The notes under the pieces are model-generated. The model was given only the letters and a program-made list of their open reading frames with translations. It was not told the DNA's origin and ran no database searches. This document shows positions 38,448 to 47,688 of a stretch of 64,000 nt of DNA, piece after piece. The translations under genes were made by a program, and so were the position numbers. Every line of letters starts with the position of its first letter. Positions within the stretch are counted from its first letter, which is position 1. The stretch lies in assembly GCF_035994185.1 (NCBI RefSeq), contig NZ_CP108538.1:2356001-2420000 (forward strand). The letters are read 5' to 3'. The stretch is from Streptomyces sp. NBC_01217 (lineage in GTDB: Bacteria; Actinomycetota; Actinomycetes; Streptomycetales; Streptomycetaceae).

Positions 38448-39890
38448 TCAGGCGCTCTCGGCGGCGAGTGCGCGGACCGCGTCCGCGAACGCCTCGCCCC
38501 GCTTGTTGTAATTGACGAACATGTCCATCGAGGCGCAGGCCGGGGCCATCAGTACGGTGTCTCCCGGCCGGGCGAGCCGTGCCGCTTCGCGGACCGCCTC
38601 GGACATCGCCCCAGTGTCGGTCCGGTCGAGGTCGACCACCGGGACCTCGGGGGCGTGTCGCGCGAGGGCTTCGCGGATCAGCGCCCGGTCCCGGCCGATC
38701 AGTACGACGCCCCGCAGCCGCCCGGCCGCCCCGGTCACCAGTTCGTCGAAAGTGGCGCCCTTGGCGAGGCCCCCGGCGATCCAGACGATCGGGTCGTAGG
38801 CCGCGAGGGAGGCTTCGGCGGCATGGGTGTTGGTGGCCTTGGAGTCGTCGATGTACGTGACCCCGGCGACGTCCGCGACATGCTCGATGCGGTGCGGGTC
38901 GGGGCGGAAGGCCCGCAACCCGTCCCGTACGGCCGCGGGTTCGACACCGAAGGCACGGGCCAGGGCCGCAGCCGCCAGGGCGTTGGCGATGTTGTGCGGG
39001 GCCGGCGGGTCGATGTCGCCGACCTCGGCGAGCTCCTGGGCCTGCTTCTGCCGGTTCGTCACGAAGGCACGGTCGACGAGGATGCCGTCGACGACGCCCA
39101 GTTGGGACGGGCCCGGTGTGGCCAGGGTGAAGCCGATGGCGCGGCAGCCCTCCTCGACGTCGGCCTCGCGGACCAGGTCCTCGGTCGCCTTCTCGGCGAC
39201 GTTGTAGACGCAGGCGACGCGATTGCCCTCGTAGATCCGGCCCTTGTCCGCGACGTACGCCTCCATGGAGCCGTGCCAGTCGAGGTGGTCCGGGGCCAGG
39301 TTGAGGACGGCCGCGGAGTGGGCGCGCAGCGAGGGCGCCCAGTGGAGCTGGTAGCTGGACAGCTCGACGGCGAGCACGTCGTACTCCTCGCCGCCGAGGA
39401 CGGCGTCGAGGAGGGAGACGCCGATGTTGCCGACGGCGGCGGTGCGCAGCCCGGACGCCTCCAGGATCGAGGCGAGCATCCGTACGGTCGTGGTCTTGCC
39501 GTTGGTGCCGGTGACCGCGAGCCAGGGGGCTGGTTCCCTGCCGTCATGACCGCGCAGCCGCCAGGCGAGTTCGACGTCGCCCCAGACCGGGACGCCCGCC
39601 TCGGCGGCCGCGGTGAACAGCGGCTTGTCGGGCTTCCAGCCCGGGGTGGTGACGATGAGCTCGGTGGACTCGGGCAGGGTCGCCCCGTCGCCGAGGCGCA
39701 CGGTGATGCCCTGCGCCTCCAGCTCCGCGGCCTGCGTGCGGGAGCGCTCGTCGTCCCCGTCGTTGACCACCGTGACGACGGCCCCGAGGCCGTGCAGCAC
39801 CTTGGCCGCCGGAATGCCGGAGACTCCGAGTCCCGCGACGGTGACGCGCTTGCCCTGCCAGTCCTGGTTGCTCACTTCTCGGCTGCCCAT
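38448..39890 (-). CDS. murD: UDP-MurNAc-L-Ala:D-Glu ligase MurD
   Basis: ATP-dependent ligase of 480 residues adding D-glutamate to UDP-MurNAc-L-Ala. The N-terminal Rossmann domain has VTVAGLGVSGIPAAKVL. The ATP loop is AVTGTNGKTTTVRML, with NIGVSLLDAV and NLAPDHLDWHGSMEAYV beyond, and the C-terminal domain has IDDSKATNTHAAEASL and VLMAPACASMDMF. Start is ATG 39890 (inside mraY); GTG 39875, which overlaps the mraY stop as GTGA, is an equally possible start giving 475 residues. Translation is coupled to mraY either way. Confidence 0.95.
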   Translation of the reverse strand: MGSREVSNQDWQGKRVTVAGLGVSGIPAAKVLHGLGAVVTVVNDGDDERSRTQAAELEAQGITVRLGDGATLPESTELIVTTPGWKPDKPLFTAAAEAGVPVWGDVELAWRLRGHDGREPAPWLAVTGTNGKTTTVRMLASILEASGLRTAAVGNIGVSLLDAVLGGEEYDVLAVELSSYQLHWAPSLRAHSAAVLNLAPDHLDWHGSMEAYVADKGRIYEGNRVACVYNVAEKATEDLVREADVEEGCRAIGFTLATPGPSQLGVVDGILVDRAFVTNRQKQAQELAEVGDIDPPAPHNIANALAAAALARAFGVEPAAVRDGLRAFRPDPHRIEHVADVAGVTYIDDSKATNTHAAEASLAAYDPIVWIAGGLAKGATFDELVTGAAGRLRGVVLIGRDRALIREALARHAPEVPVVDLDRTDTGAMSEAVREAARLARPGDTVLMAPACASMDMFVNYNKRGEAFADAVRALAAESA

Positions 39891-40942
39891 CCTGCGTAGA
39901 AGAGACCGAGTCCGACGATCACGCACATGCCCTGGATGATCCAGAAGCGGACCACGACAAGGACTTCGGACCACCCCTTGAGTTCGAAGTGGTGCTGGAG
40001 CGGTGCCATCCGGAAGACCCGCTTGCCGGTCATCTTGAAGGAGCCGACCTGGATGACCACGGACATGGTGATCATCACGAAGAGGCCGCCGAGGACCGCC
40101 ATCAGGAACTCGGTGCGGGAGCAGATCGCGAGACCGGCGAGGGCGCCGCCGAGGGCGAGCGAGCCGGTGTCACCCATGAAGATCTTGGCGGGTGAGGTGT
40201 TCCACCACAGGAAGCCGAAGCAGGCGCCCATCAGCGCGGAGGCGACGACCGCGAGATCGAGTGGATCGCGTACCTCGAAACAGGCGTTGGGGTTGGTCAG
40301 GGTCGTCGCGTTGGCGCAGGACTCCTGGAACTGCCACAGCCCGATGAAGGTGTACGCGCCGAAGACCATCACCGACGCGCCGGTCGCCAGGCCGTCCAGA
40401 CCGTCCGTCAGGTTCACGCCGTTGGACATGGCCAGGATCATGAACAGCGCCCAGACCACGAACAGCACGGGGCCGATCGACCAGCCGAAGTCGGCGACGA
40501 ACGAAAGCTTCGTGGAGGCCGGGGTGTTGCCGCGGGCGTCGGCGAACTGGAGCGAGAGCACCGCGAAGGCGATACCGACGATCAGCTGGCCCGCCATCTT
40601 CGCCTTGGCCCGCAGACCCAGCGAACGCTGCTTGACGATCTTGATGTAGTCGTCGAGGAAGCCGACCAGACCCATGCCGGTCATCAGGAAGAGCACCAGC
40701 ACACCGGAGAAGCGCATCTCCTCGCCGGTGATCACCTTCGCCAGGACGTACGCGATGATCGTCGCCAGGATGAAGGCAATACCGCCCATGGTGGGCGTGC
40801 CCTTCTTGGACCCGTGGGTGCGTGGGCCGTCGTCCCGGATGAACTGCCCGTATCCCTTGCGGGCCAGGAGCTTGATCAGCAGCGGAGTTCCGACCAGGGT
40901 CAGGAAGAGCCCGATGGCCCCCGCGAAGAGGATCTGCCTCAT
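39872..40942 (-). CDS. mraY: Phospho-MurNAc-pentapeptide translocase MraY
   Basis: Integral membrane enzyme of 356 residues that transfers phospho-MurNAc-pentapeptide to undecaprenyl phosphate, making lipid I. Ten membrane helices are expected. Conserved cytoplasmic loops are GPRTHGSKKGTPTMGG, FLDDYIKI (Asp pair), NGVNLTDGLDGLA, and APLQHHFELKGWSE (His-rich loop near the C-terminus); FMGDTGSLALGG is also typical. The ATG overlaps the murF stop (ATGA), and the 3' end overlaps murD, so it is embedded in a coupled run. Confidence 0.97.
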   Translation of the reverse strand: MRQILFAGAIGLFLTLVGTPLLIKLLARKGYGQFIRDDGPRTHGSKKGTPTMGGIAFILATIIAYVLAKVITGEEMRFSGVLVLFLMTGMGLVGFLDDYIKIVKQRSLGLRAKAKMAGQLIVGIAFAVLSLQFADARGNTPASTKLSFVADFGWSIGPVLFVVWALFMILAMSNGVNLTDGLDGLATGASVMVFGAYTFIGLWQFQESCANATTLTNPNACFEVRDPLDLAVVASALMGACFGFLWWNTSPAKIFMGDTGSLALGGALAGLAICSRTEFLMAVLGGLFVMITMSVVIQVGSFKMTGKRVFRMAPLQHHFELKGWSEVLVVVRFWIIQGMCVIVGLGLFYAGWAAEK

Positions 40943-42345
40943 CGGCCGGCGACCTCGCCCTCGGACGCGTTCTCCAGCAGTGCCATGGCGACCTGCTCCA
41001 GGCCGACCGACCGGGACGCCTTCACCAGCACGACGTCTCCCGGGCGCAGTTCACTGCGCAACAGGTCGACGGCAGCCTGTGCGTCGGACACGTGCACCGA
41101 CTCCTCACCCCACGAACCCTCGTTGTATGCGCCCAGTTGCAGCCAGGAGGCTTCTCTGCCCCCCACTGCGACGAGCTTGCTGACGTTGAGCCGGACGGCG
41201 AGCCGCCCGACCGCGTCGTGCTCGGCGAGCGAGGCGTCGCCGAGCTCGGCCATGGGGCCGAGCACCGCCCACGTACGCCGGCCCTTCCCCATGGCGACCA
41301 GCGCGCGCAGCGCTGCTCTCATGGATTCGGGGTTCGCGTTGTAGGCGTCATTGACGAACGTCACGCCGTCCGGACGCTCGGTGACCTCCATGCGCCAGCG
41401 GGAGAGGGTGCCCGCCTCGGAGAGCCCTTCGGCGATCTCGTCTGCGGACAGGCCCAACTCATGGGCGACGGCGGCCGCGGCGAGCGCGTTCGACACGTGG
41501 TGCTCACCGTACAGGCGCATGGTCACGTCGCTGCACCCGGTGGGTGTGTGGAGCTTGAAAGCGGGGCGTCCGTCGTCGGTGAGACGCACGTTCTCTCCCC
41601 GTACGTCCGCTTCCGCGGCTTCGCCGAAGAGCAGCACCCGGGCCTTCGTACGGGAGGACATCGCGCGCACGAGCGGATCGTCGGCGTTGAGCACGGCGAG
41701 ACCGTCCTCGGGCAGCGCCTCGACCATCTCGCCCTTGGCCGTGGCGATCTGCTCGCGGCCGCCGAACTCGCCGATGTGGGCGGTGCCGACGTTGAGTACC
41801 AGGCCGATCCGGGGCGGGACCAGGCCGGTGAGGTAACGGATGTCGCCGATGTAGCGTGCACCCATTTCGAGGACGAGGTGCCGGGTGTCCTCGGTGGCGC
41901 GCAGCGCCGTGAGCGGCAGGCCGATCTCGTTGTTGAGGTTGCCCGCCGGGTAGACGGTGGGCCCCTTGCGTTCGAGGAGCTGGGCGATGAGGTCCTTGGT
42001 GGAGGTCTTGCCCGCGGAGCCGGTGAGGGCGACGACGGTGGTGCCGAGGCGGCCGACGACGGTGCGGGCGAGCGCGCCGAGTGCGGCCACGACGTCGTCT
42101 ACGACGATCGCCGGAACACCGACGGGGCGGGCGGCCAGCACGGCTGCCGCGCCCGCCTCGACGGCGCGCTGCGCATAGTCGTGGCCGTCGACCCGCTCGC
42201 CGGTGAAGGCGACGAACAGGCTGCCTTGCTCCACCTCTCGGGAGTCGATGACGACGGGCCCGCTGACGGTTGCTGCCGGATCGGGTATGTCGTACGACTG
42301 CCCGCCGACGATTTCGGCGATCTCGGCGAGTGAAAGGGCGATCAC
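40939..42345 (-). CDS. murF: UDP-MurNAc-tripeptide:D-Ala-D-Ala ligase MurF
   Basis: Ligase of 468 residues adding D-Ala-D-Ala to complete the pentapeptide. ATP loop VVALTGSAGKTSTKDLIAQLL, then NLNNEIGLPLTAL, VLEMGARYIGDI and VLNVGTAHIGEFGG of the central domain, and VNDAYNANPESMRAAL in the C-terminal domain. Start GTG 42345 has AGGGA 8 nt upstream and fits the opening VIALSLAEIAEIVGG. It lies 4 nt after the murE stop, and a three-codon frame spans that junction. Confidence 0.96.
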   Translation of the reverse strand: MIALSLAEIAEIVGGQSYDIPDPAATVSGPVVIDSREVEQGSLFVAFTGERVDGHDYAQRAVEAGAAAVLAARPVGVPAIVVDDVVAALGALARTVVGRLGTTVVALTGSAGKTSTKDLIAQLLERKGPTVYPAGNLNNEIGLPLTALRATEDTRHLVLEMGARYIGDIRYLTGLVPPRIGLVLNVGTAHIGEFGGREQIATAKGEMVEALPEDGLAVLNADDPLVRAMSSRTKARVLLFGEAAEADVRGENVRLTDDGRPAFKLHTPTGCSDVTMRLYGEHHVSNALAAAAVAHELGLSADEIAEGLSEAGTLSRWRMEVTERPDGVTFVNDAYNANPESMRAALRALVAMGKGRRTWAVLGPMAELGDASLAEHDAVGRLAVRLNVSKLVAVGGREASWLQLGAYNEGSWGEESVHVSDAQAAVDLLRSELRPGDVVLVKASRSVGLEQVAMALLENASEGEVAGR

Positions 42346-42353
42346 TTGGTCAT
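42342..42353 (-). other. Three-codon bridging frame between murE and murF
   Basis: ATG ACC AAG TGA: the ATG overlaps the murE stop (ATGA) and the TGA overlaps the murF GTG (GTGA). It is too short to make a useful peptide but could hold or hand over ribosomes. Confidence 0.3.
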
Positions 42354-44077
42354 CCCTGACTGTTGTTCTCGTGGGTGTGGGCGCGGTGGGCGGCGCTCTC
42401 GGTGCCGCCGGGCCCCAGGGACCGCTCGATGGCCGCGCGCAGGACCACACGGTCGTCGAAGGGGCGTACCACGCCATGGATGTCCTGGCCCTGCTCGTGG
42501 CCCTTGCCGGCGATCAGCACCGTGTCACCGGGCTCGGCACGGGCGACCACGGTGGCGATGGCGGCCGCCCGGTCGGCGTCGACCAGGACGTCGCCCCGCT
42601 CGTGGACGGGCACCTCGGCGGCGCCCGCGAGCATTGCGGCGAGGATTGCGAGGGGGTCCTCGGAACGGGGGTTGTCGGAGGTCAGTACGGCGGTGTCGGC
42701 GAGACGGGCGGCGGCGGCGCCCATCGGGCCGCGTTTGGTGGTGTCGCGGTCGCCGCCGCAGCCGAGGACGATGTGCAGCCTGCCCTCGGTGACCTTGCGC
42801 AGGGAGCGCAGCACGGATTCGACGGCGTCGGTCTTGTGCGCGTAGTCGACGACCGCGAGGTACGGCTGTCCGGCGTCGACGCGTTCCAGCCGGCCGGGGA
42901 CGCCCGGCACGGCGGCGACACCGTCGGCCGCGGTCTGCGGGTCGAGGCCCGCGACGGCGAGCGTGACGATCGCGGCGAGGGTGTTGGCGACGTTGAACGG
43001 GCCGGGCAGCGGGGCCCTGGCGGCGATCCGCTCGTCCTTGGGGCCGACGACGGTGAAGGTGGAGCCCAACGGCCCGATCTCGACGTCCTCGGCGCGCCAG
43101 TCGGCGTCCGGGTGGCCCTCGGCGGAGAAGGTGACGACCGGGACGGACGCCTCGGTGACCAGCCTGCGGCCGTACGCGTCGTCGAAGTTGACGACGCCCT
43201 GCCGGCTGCGCCGGGGGGTGAAGAGCTGCGCCTTGGCCTGGAAGTAGTCCTCCATCCCGGAGTGGAACTCCATGTGCTCCGGGCTGAGGTTGTTGAAGAC
43301 CGCGACGTCGAAGACGCAGCCGTCGACGCGGCCGAGCACCAATGCGTGGCTGGAGACCTCCATGGTCACCGAGTCGACGCCGCGTTCGCGCATGACGGCG
43401 AACAGGGCCTGCAGGTCGGTGGCTTCGGGGGTGGTGCGCTCGGACTTGATGCGCTCGTCGCCGATCCGTGTCTCCACGGTGCCGATCAGCCCGGTGGAAC
43501 GCCCGGCGCCCCGGAAGCCGCCCTCGATGAGATACGCGGTGGTGGTCTTGCCGGAGGTTCCGGTGATGCCGATCTGGAGAAGGCCGGCGCCGGGCCGTCC
43601 GTAGATCTCGGCGGCGAGTTCGCCCATCCGGCCGCGCGGGTCCTCGGTGACCAGCACCGGCAGTCCCGTGGCGGCGGCGCGCTCGGCACCTGCCGGGTCG
43701 GTGAGGATCGCCGCAGCGCCGAGACCGGCCGCCTGGGCGGCGAAGTCGGCGCCGTGGAAGCGGGCGCCCGGCAGGGCCGCGTACACGTCCCCGGGGCGTA
43801 CCGCCCGCGAGTCGTGGGTGATGCCGGTGACCTCCGCGGTGGCGGGCGGTTCGACTCCCAGCGCGGCTGCCAGCTCGCCGAGGGGCGTCGGCCCGAGCCG
43901 ATCCGGGCGGGGCGCTCCCGGGTAGTTCACAGGGGCGTCCTTCAGGGTGGTTTGGAACTGATCAGCGTGGGGCACGGCGGTGAGCGTACCGGGCGCACCC
44001 GGCCTCTCGCGAAGTGAGGGGGCGGGGTTCTGGTGGTTCCCGTTCCGGTTCCCGGGATCGGGGGTGATGGTTGTCAC
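42350..44077 (-). CDS. murE: UDP-MurNAc-L-Ala-D-Glu: diaminopimelate ligase MurE
   Basis: Ligase of 575 residues adding diaminopimelate (LL-DAP in Streptomyces) to the peptide stem. ATP loop QIGITGTSGKTTTAYLI, the VTMEVSSHAL motif, and the DAP-specific DNPR motif at 468-471 (TSDNPRSEDPLAI), followed by AGKGHEQGQDI. The start is a GTG at 44077, 18 nt after ftsI; it implies a 60-residue disordered N-terminal extension, so a start further in (GTG at the codon for VNYPGAPRP) cannot be excluded. Confidence 0.95.
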   Translation of the reverse strand: MTTITPDPGNRNGNHQNPAPSLRERPGAPGTLTAVPHADQFQTTLKDAPVNYPGAPRPDRLGPTPLGELAAALGVEPPATAEVTGITHDSRAVRPGDVYAALPGARFHGADFAAQAAGLGAAAILTDPAGAERAAATGLPVLVTEDPRGRMGELAAEIYGRPGAGLLQIGITGTSGKTTTAYLIEGGFRGAGRSTGLIGTVETRIGDERIKSERTTPEATDLQALFAVMRERGVDSVTMEVSSHALVLGRVDGCVFDVAVFNNLSPEHMEFHSGMEDYFQAKAQLFTPRRSRQGVVNFDDAYGRRLVTEASVPVVTFSAEGHPDADWRAEDVEIGPLGSTFTVVGPKDERIAARAPLPGPFNVANTLAAIVTLAVAGLDPQTAADGVAAVPGVPGRLERVDAGQPYLAVVDYAHKTDAVESVLRSLRKVTEGRLHIVLGCGGDRDTTKRGPMGAAAARLADTAVLTSDNPRSEDPLAILAAMLAGAAEVPVHERGDVLVDADRAAAIATVVARAEPGDTVLIAGKGHEQGQDIHGVVRPFDDRVVLRAAIERSLGPGGTESAAHRAHTHENNSQG

Positions 44078-44095
44078 TGGCTGGTTTCCCCGTGT

Positions 44096-46081
44096 TCACT
44101 CGCCGGGATTGAAGGACACCGGCAGCCTGGCTGACTCGCTGCCGGACGGTGGGGTCTGGAGGGTCTTCAGTGCGAACTCCATGACCTGTTTGTAGATGGG
44201 TCCGCAGATCTGTCCGCCGAAGTAGCTGCCCTTGGTCGGGTTCTGAATCGCGCAGTAGACGGTGATCTGCGGGTTGTCGGCGGGCGCGAAGCCCGCGAAG
44301 GACGCGGTGTAGCCGTGGTAGCCACCGCGTACCGGATCGACGCGGTTGGCCGTGCCGGTCTTGCCCGCCACCCGGTAGCCGGGGATCTTGGCCTTCGTTC
44401 CGGTACCCTCCTCGTCGCCGACCACCGACTCCAGCATGGTGGCGAGCGTCTTGGCGGTCTTCTCGCTGACCACCCGCCCCTGCTCGGGGGCCGGGGCGGC
44501 CTCGAAGCGGCCGTCGGGGCCCTTGGTGCCGCGTACCAGTGTGGGCGCGACGCGGACCCCGCCGTTGGCGATCGTGGAGTAGATGGACGCGGCCTGCATG
44601 GCGTTGAGCGAGAGGCCCTGGCCGAAAGGGATCGTGTACTGCTGCGAGGTGGACCAGTCCCCGGGCTTGGCGAGGATGCCGGGGGTCTCGCCCGGGTAGT
44701 CGAGGCCGGTGGGCGAGCCGATCCCGAATTTGCGCAGGTAGGAGTAGAGGACCTTGTTGGCCGCCGGCTGGGTCTTGCCGAGTTGTCCGGTGGCCAGGAT
44801 GGTGCCGATGTTGCTCGACTTGGCGAGTACGCCGTTGAGCGTCAGGTACCAGGTGGCGTGGTCGATGTCGTCCTTGAAGAGCCGGTCGCCGCGGTGCAGC
44901 CGGTTCGGGACGGTGACATGGGTGCCGGGGGTGGCGACCCCCTCCTCCAGCACGGCGGCCATGGACATGACCTTGCTGGTGGAGCCGGGCTCGTACACGT
45001 CCTGGAGTGCCGCGTTGCCCAGCGATGCCGCGTCGGCCTGCGAGAGGTCGTTGGGGTCGAAGCCGGGTGCGTTGGCCATGGCGAGGACCTCGCCGGTCCT
45101 GGTGTTCTGCACGATCACATAGCCGCGGTCCGCCTTGGACTTCTTCACCTGGTCGGTGATGGCCTGCTGGGCGGCCCACTGGATGTCGCGGTCGATGGTC
45201 AGCTCGATGTCGGACCCAGGGACGGCCGGGACCTCCTTGGTGCCCGCGGTGGGCACCCGCCGGCCGCCGGACTGGGCGTACTTGATCTTGCCGTCCTCGC
45301 CCGCGAGTTCCTTGTCCAGCTGCGATTCGAGGCCGCCCGCGCCCTTGCCTTCGCCGTTGACGTAACCAAGTATCCCGGCGGCGAGCCCTCCGTTGGGGTA
45401 GACCCGCTTGGTGGTCGACTCCTGGAAGACCCCGGCCAGCACATTGGCTCCGGGCCCCCCGGCCGCCTTGTCCTTGGCGGCCTTCTCGGCGAAGACGGAC
45501 TTGAGGTCCTTGATCTGGTTCCAGACCTGCGGGGTCCGGCGGCGGGCCAGGACCGCGTACCGGCTCTTCGGCTTCGACAGCTTCTTCGTCAGCTCCTCGG
45601 CGTCGACGCCGAGGATGGGGGCGAGGAGGGCCGCGGCCTGCTGCGGTGCGTCCGGGGCCTTGCTGTCCTCGGGCGTGAACATCTTGGGGTCGGCCGTGAT
45701 GTCGTACGCGTCGACGCTGGTGGCCAGCGCGATGCCGCTGCGGTCGGTGATCTCGCCCCGCTCGGCGGAGATCGTGTAGCTGAGGTAGCGGTTCTCCTTG
45801 GCCTTGGCCGCGTACGCGTTGGCGTCGACGGCCTGGACCTGGAGGAGCCGGACGACGAACGTCAGCATGACGAGCGTCAGGGCGAGGCTGACGAGGCGGA
45901 GCCGGGGGCGCGGGCTGCCGAGTCTGAGGGGGCGCGGGGGTCCGTTGCGGGGCGCGCGTCGGCGCGGTGCCGGGGCGGACGAGCGGCGGGCGGCGGGCCG
46001 GGGGCGCCCCTGGCCGCCCGCGGCGCTGCGGGGGCGCGCGGGGCCGGGGACCCGGCGGCGCGGTGGTTCCTTGGAAGGCAC
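44096..46081 (-). CDS. ftsI: Septal penicillin-binding protein FtsI (class B PBP3 type)
   Basis: Transpeptidase of 661 residues that cross-links septal peptidoglycan with FtsW. A basic Arg/Pro-rich cytoplasmic tail (1-58) precedes one membrane helix (about 60-82). The dimerisation/pedestal domain follows, then the transpeptidase with EPGSTSKVM (Ser367 in SxxK), SSN (422-424) and KTGT (574-577). The GTG start is 4 nt after the ftsL stop with AGGTGA just upstream. In Streptomyces it is needed mainly for sporulation septa. Confidence 0.96.
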   Translation of the reverse strand: MPSKEPPRRRVPGPARPRSAAGGQGRPRPAARRSSAPAPRRRAPRNGPPRPLRLGSPRPRLRLVSLALTLVMLTFVVRLLQVQAVDANAYAAKAKENRYLSYTISAERGEITDRSGIALATSVDAYDITADPKMFTPEDSKAPDAPQQAAALLAPILGVDAEELTKKLSKPKSRYAVLARRRTPQVWNQIKDLKSVFAEKAAKDKAAGGPGANVLAGVFQESTTKRVYPNGGLAAGILGYVNGEGKGAGGLESQLDKELAGEDGKIKYAQSGGRRVPTAGTKEVPAVPGSDIELTIDRDIQWAAQQAITDQVKKSKADRGYVIVQNTRTGEVLAMANAPGFDPNDLSQADAASLGNAALQDVYEPGSTSKVMSMAAVLEEGVATPGTHVTVPNRLHRGDRLFKDDIDHATWYLTLNGVLAKSSNIGTILATGQLGKTQPAANKVLYSYLRKFGIGSPTGLDYPGETPGILAKPGDWSTSQQYTIPFGQGLSLNAMQAASIYSTIANGGVRVAPTLVRGTKGPDGRFEAAPAPEQGRVVSEKTAKTLATMLESVVGDEEGTGTKAKIPGYRVAGKTGTANRVDPVRGGYHGYTASFAGFAPADNPQITVYCAIQNPTKGSYFGGQICGPIYKQVMEFALKTLQTPPSGSESARLPVSFNPGE

Positions 46082-46085
46082 TGCG

Positions 46086-46673
46086 TCACCTGCCGGGGCT
46101 CGTCGAGGGCTGAGGTGCAGGGGTACGCGGCCCGGTGGGCGGGGCCGCGGAGGTGCTGGGCTTCACGGCGGCGCCCGAAGGGGTGGCCGGTGCCGAAGGG
46201 GAGGACGAGCGGGGGGCCGGGGACGAGGCGGCGGTGGACGGTGCGGTCGCGGGGGGTGGCTGGGGGGTGCTGGGCTTTTGCGGCGGCGGTGCGGGGACCG
46301 GCTCGGCGCTGGTCTCGGCGGGTACACCGCGGACCTTGCCGCCCGGGTCGAGGAAGGCGGGGCTGCCGCCGGGCACCATGCCCAGTTCGCGGGCTCGCCG
46401 GGCCAGGGCGTCCGGCTCGGAGTAGCTGTCGACGTCGTGCTGGAGGGCCTGCTGCTCGTCCGTGAGCTCGGTGGTCCGCTTCTTCAGCTCGCTCAGTCTG
46501 AACGATCCTTCGTTGAGGGCCGAGTTGAGCACCAGGAGCGTGATCAGGCCACCGCCGAGAAGCAGCACGACCAGCAGGACGAAAGGGGTACGGGCCGCGT
46601 TGCTGGGCCCGGACGGCATCAGCCGGGCGAGCCGCGCGGCCCGCCCTTTCAACTGCCCGGCCGGTTTGCTCAC
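46086..46673 (-). CDS. ftsL: FtsL-like septal protein
   Basis: Bitopic protein of 195 residues with a basic N-terminus, one membrane helix (TPFVLLVVLLLGGGLITLLVL, about 29-49), a short coiled coil (SELKKRTTELTDEQQALQHDVDSY) and a long Pro/Ser/Thr-rich extracellular tail (about 110-195). The size, topology and position between rsmH and ftsI identify FtsL, which stabilises the FtsQ-FtsW-FtsI complex. The GTG at 46673 has no Shine-Dalgarno of its own; a strong site lies upstream of a bridging 18-codon frame. The Pro-rich tail is longer than in most bacteria. Confidence 0.9.
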   Translation of the reverse strand: MSKPAGQLKGRAARLARLMPSGPSNAARTPFVLLVVLLLGGGLITLLVLNSALNEGSFRLSELKKRTTELTDEQQALQHDVDSYSEPDALARRARELGMVPGGSPAFLDPGGKVRGVPAETSAEPVPAPPPQKPSTPQPPPATAPSTAASSPAPRSSSPSAPATPSGAAVKPSTSAAPPTGPRTPAPQPSTSPGR

Positions 46674-46726
46674 CGCGCCGCCCCGGGCGTCGCCGGTGTC
46701 CGGGTTCCCGGATGCCGGACGCTCAT
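46670..46726 (-). other. 18-codon bridging reading frame between rsmH and ftsL
   Basis: The ATG at 46726 overlaps the rsmH stop (ATGA) and is preceded by GAGGAGG, the best ribosome site at this junction. After 18 codons (Arg/Pro/Thr-rich) its TGA (46672-46670) overlaps the ftsL GTG (GTGA). It could couple ftsL translation to rsmH. A sequencing frameshift that hides a longer FtsL N-terminus is an alternative. Confidence 0.4.
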
Positions 46727-47688
46727 CGTTCCTCCTCGCGGATCCGCTGGGCGCCGCGCAGCCGAGCGGGGGCGGCGCGCCGGTTCTCGGCGACCTCCTC
46801 CTCTGTGGGGAGCTCCGCGCCGCGGGTCAGCAGCTTCAGCCGGGGCTGATAGCGCTCGGGCACGACCGGCAGTCCGGGCGGCGCCGTGGTGGCGGCGCCA
46901 GCCGCGAAGACCTGCTTGACCAGCCGGTCCTCCAGCGAGTGGTACGAGAGGACGGCGATGCGGCCGCCGACCGCGAGGCTCTGCACGGCTGCCGGAATGG
47001 CCCGCTCCAGGACGGTGAGCTCGCCGTTGACCTCGATGCGCAGCGCCTGGAAGGTGCGCTTGGCGGGGTTGCCGCCGGTGCGCTTGGCGGCCTGCGGCAG
47101 CGAGTCACGGATCAGCTCGACGAGCCGGGCGCTGTTGGTGAACGGCTCCTTCTCGCGCTCGCGCACGATCGCGGAGACGATCCGCTTGGCCTGCTTCTCC
47201 TCGCCGTAGGCCCGCAGGATCCGTACCAGTTCGCCCGGCGGATAGGTGTTGAGCACCTCGGCGGCGCCGATGCCGGTCGTCTGGTCCATGCGCATGTCGA
47301 GCGGGGCGTCCTGGGCGTACGCGAATCCGCGGTCGGCCTCGTCCAGCTGCATGGAGGAGACGCCGAGGTCGAACAGGACGCCCTGGACCTTGGGGATGCC
47401 GAGCCTGGCGAGCACCTCGGGCAGTTCGTCGTAGACGGCATGCACCAGGGTGGCCCGGTCCCCGTACGGGGCGAGCCGCTCGCCGGACAGGCGCAGCGCC
47501 TCCTTGTCCCGGTCCAGCGCGATCAGCCGCGCGGAGGGGAAGGCGGAGAGCAGGGCCTCGCTGTGCCCGCCGAGGCCGAGGGTGCAGTCGACGACCACGG
47601 GCTGCGGCGGACCCGGCGCCTCCAGAGCCGGGGCCAACAGGTCCAGGCACCGCTGGAGCATCACCGGGACGTGTCGGGTCTGGCTCAT
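46723..47688 (-). CDS. rsmH: 16S rRNA (cytosine1402-N4)-methyltransferase RsmH
   Basis: SAM-dependent methyltransferase of 321 residues (MraW) that methylates C1402 of 16S rRNA at N4. It opens with [13 protein letters not shown], the SAM loop is [15 protein letters not shown], and family blocks [40 protein letters not shown] and [16 protein letters not shown] follow. It is the first gene of the dcw run. The ATG has GAGAGGGC just upstream. mraZ, which precedes rsmH in many bacteria, is not found. Confidence 0.97.
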   Translation of the reverse strand: MSQTRHVPVMLQRCLDLLAPALEAPGPPQPVVVDCTLGLGGHSEALLSAFPSARLIALDRDKEALRLSGERLAPYGDRATLVHAVYDELPEVLARLGIPKVQGVLFDLGVSSMQLDEADRGFAYAQDAPLDMRMDQTTGIGAAEVLNTYPPGELVRILRAYGEEKQAKRIVSAIVREREKEPFTNSARLVELIRDSLPQAAKRTGGNPAKRTFQALRIEVNGELTVLERAIPAAVQSLAVGGRIAVLSYHSLEDRLVKQVFAAGAATTAPPGLPVVPERYQPRLKLLTRGAELPTEEEVAENRRAAPARLRGAQRIREEER

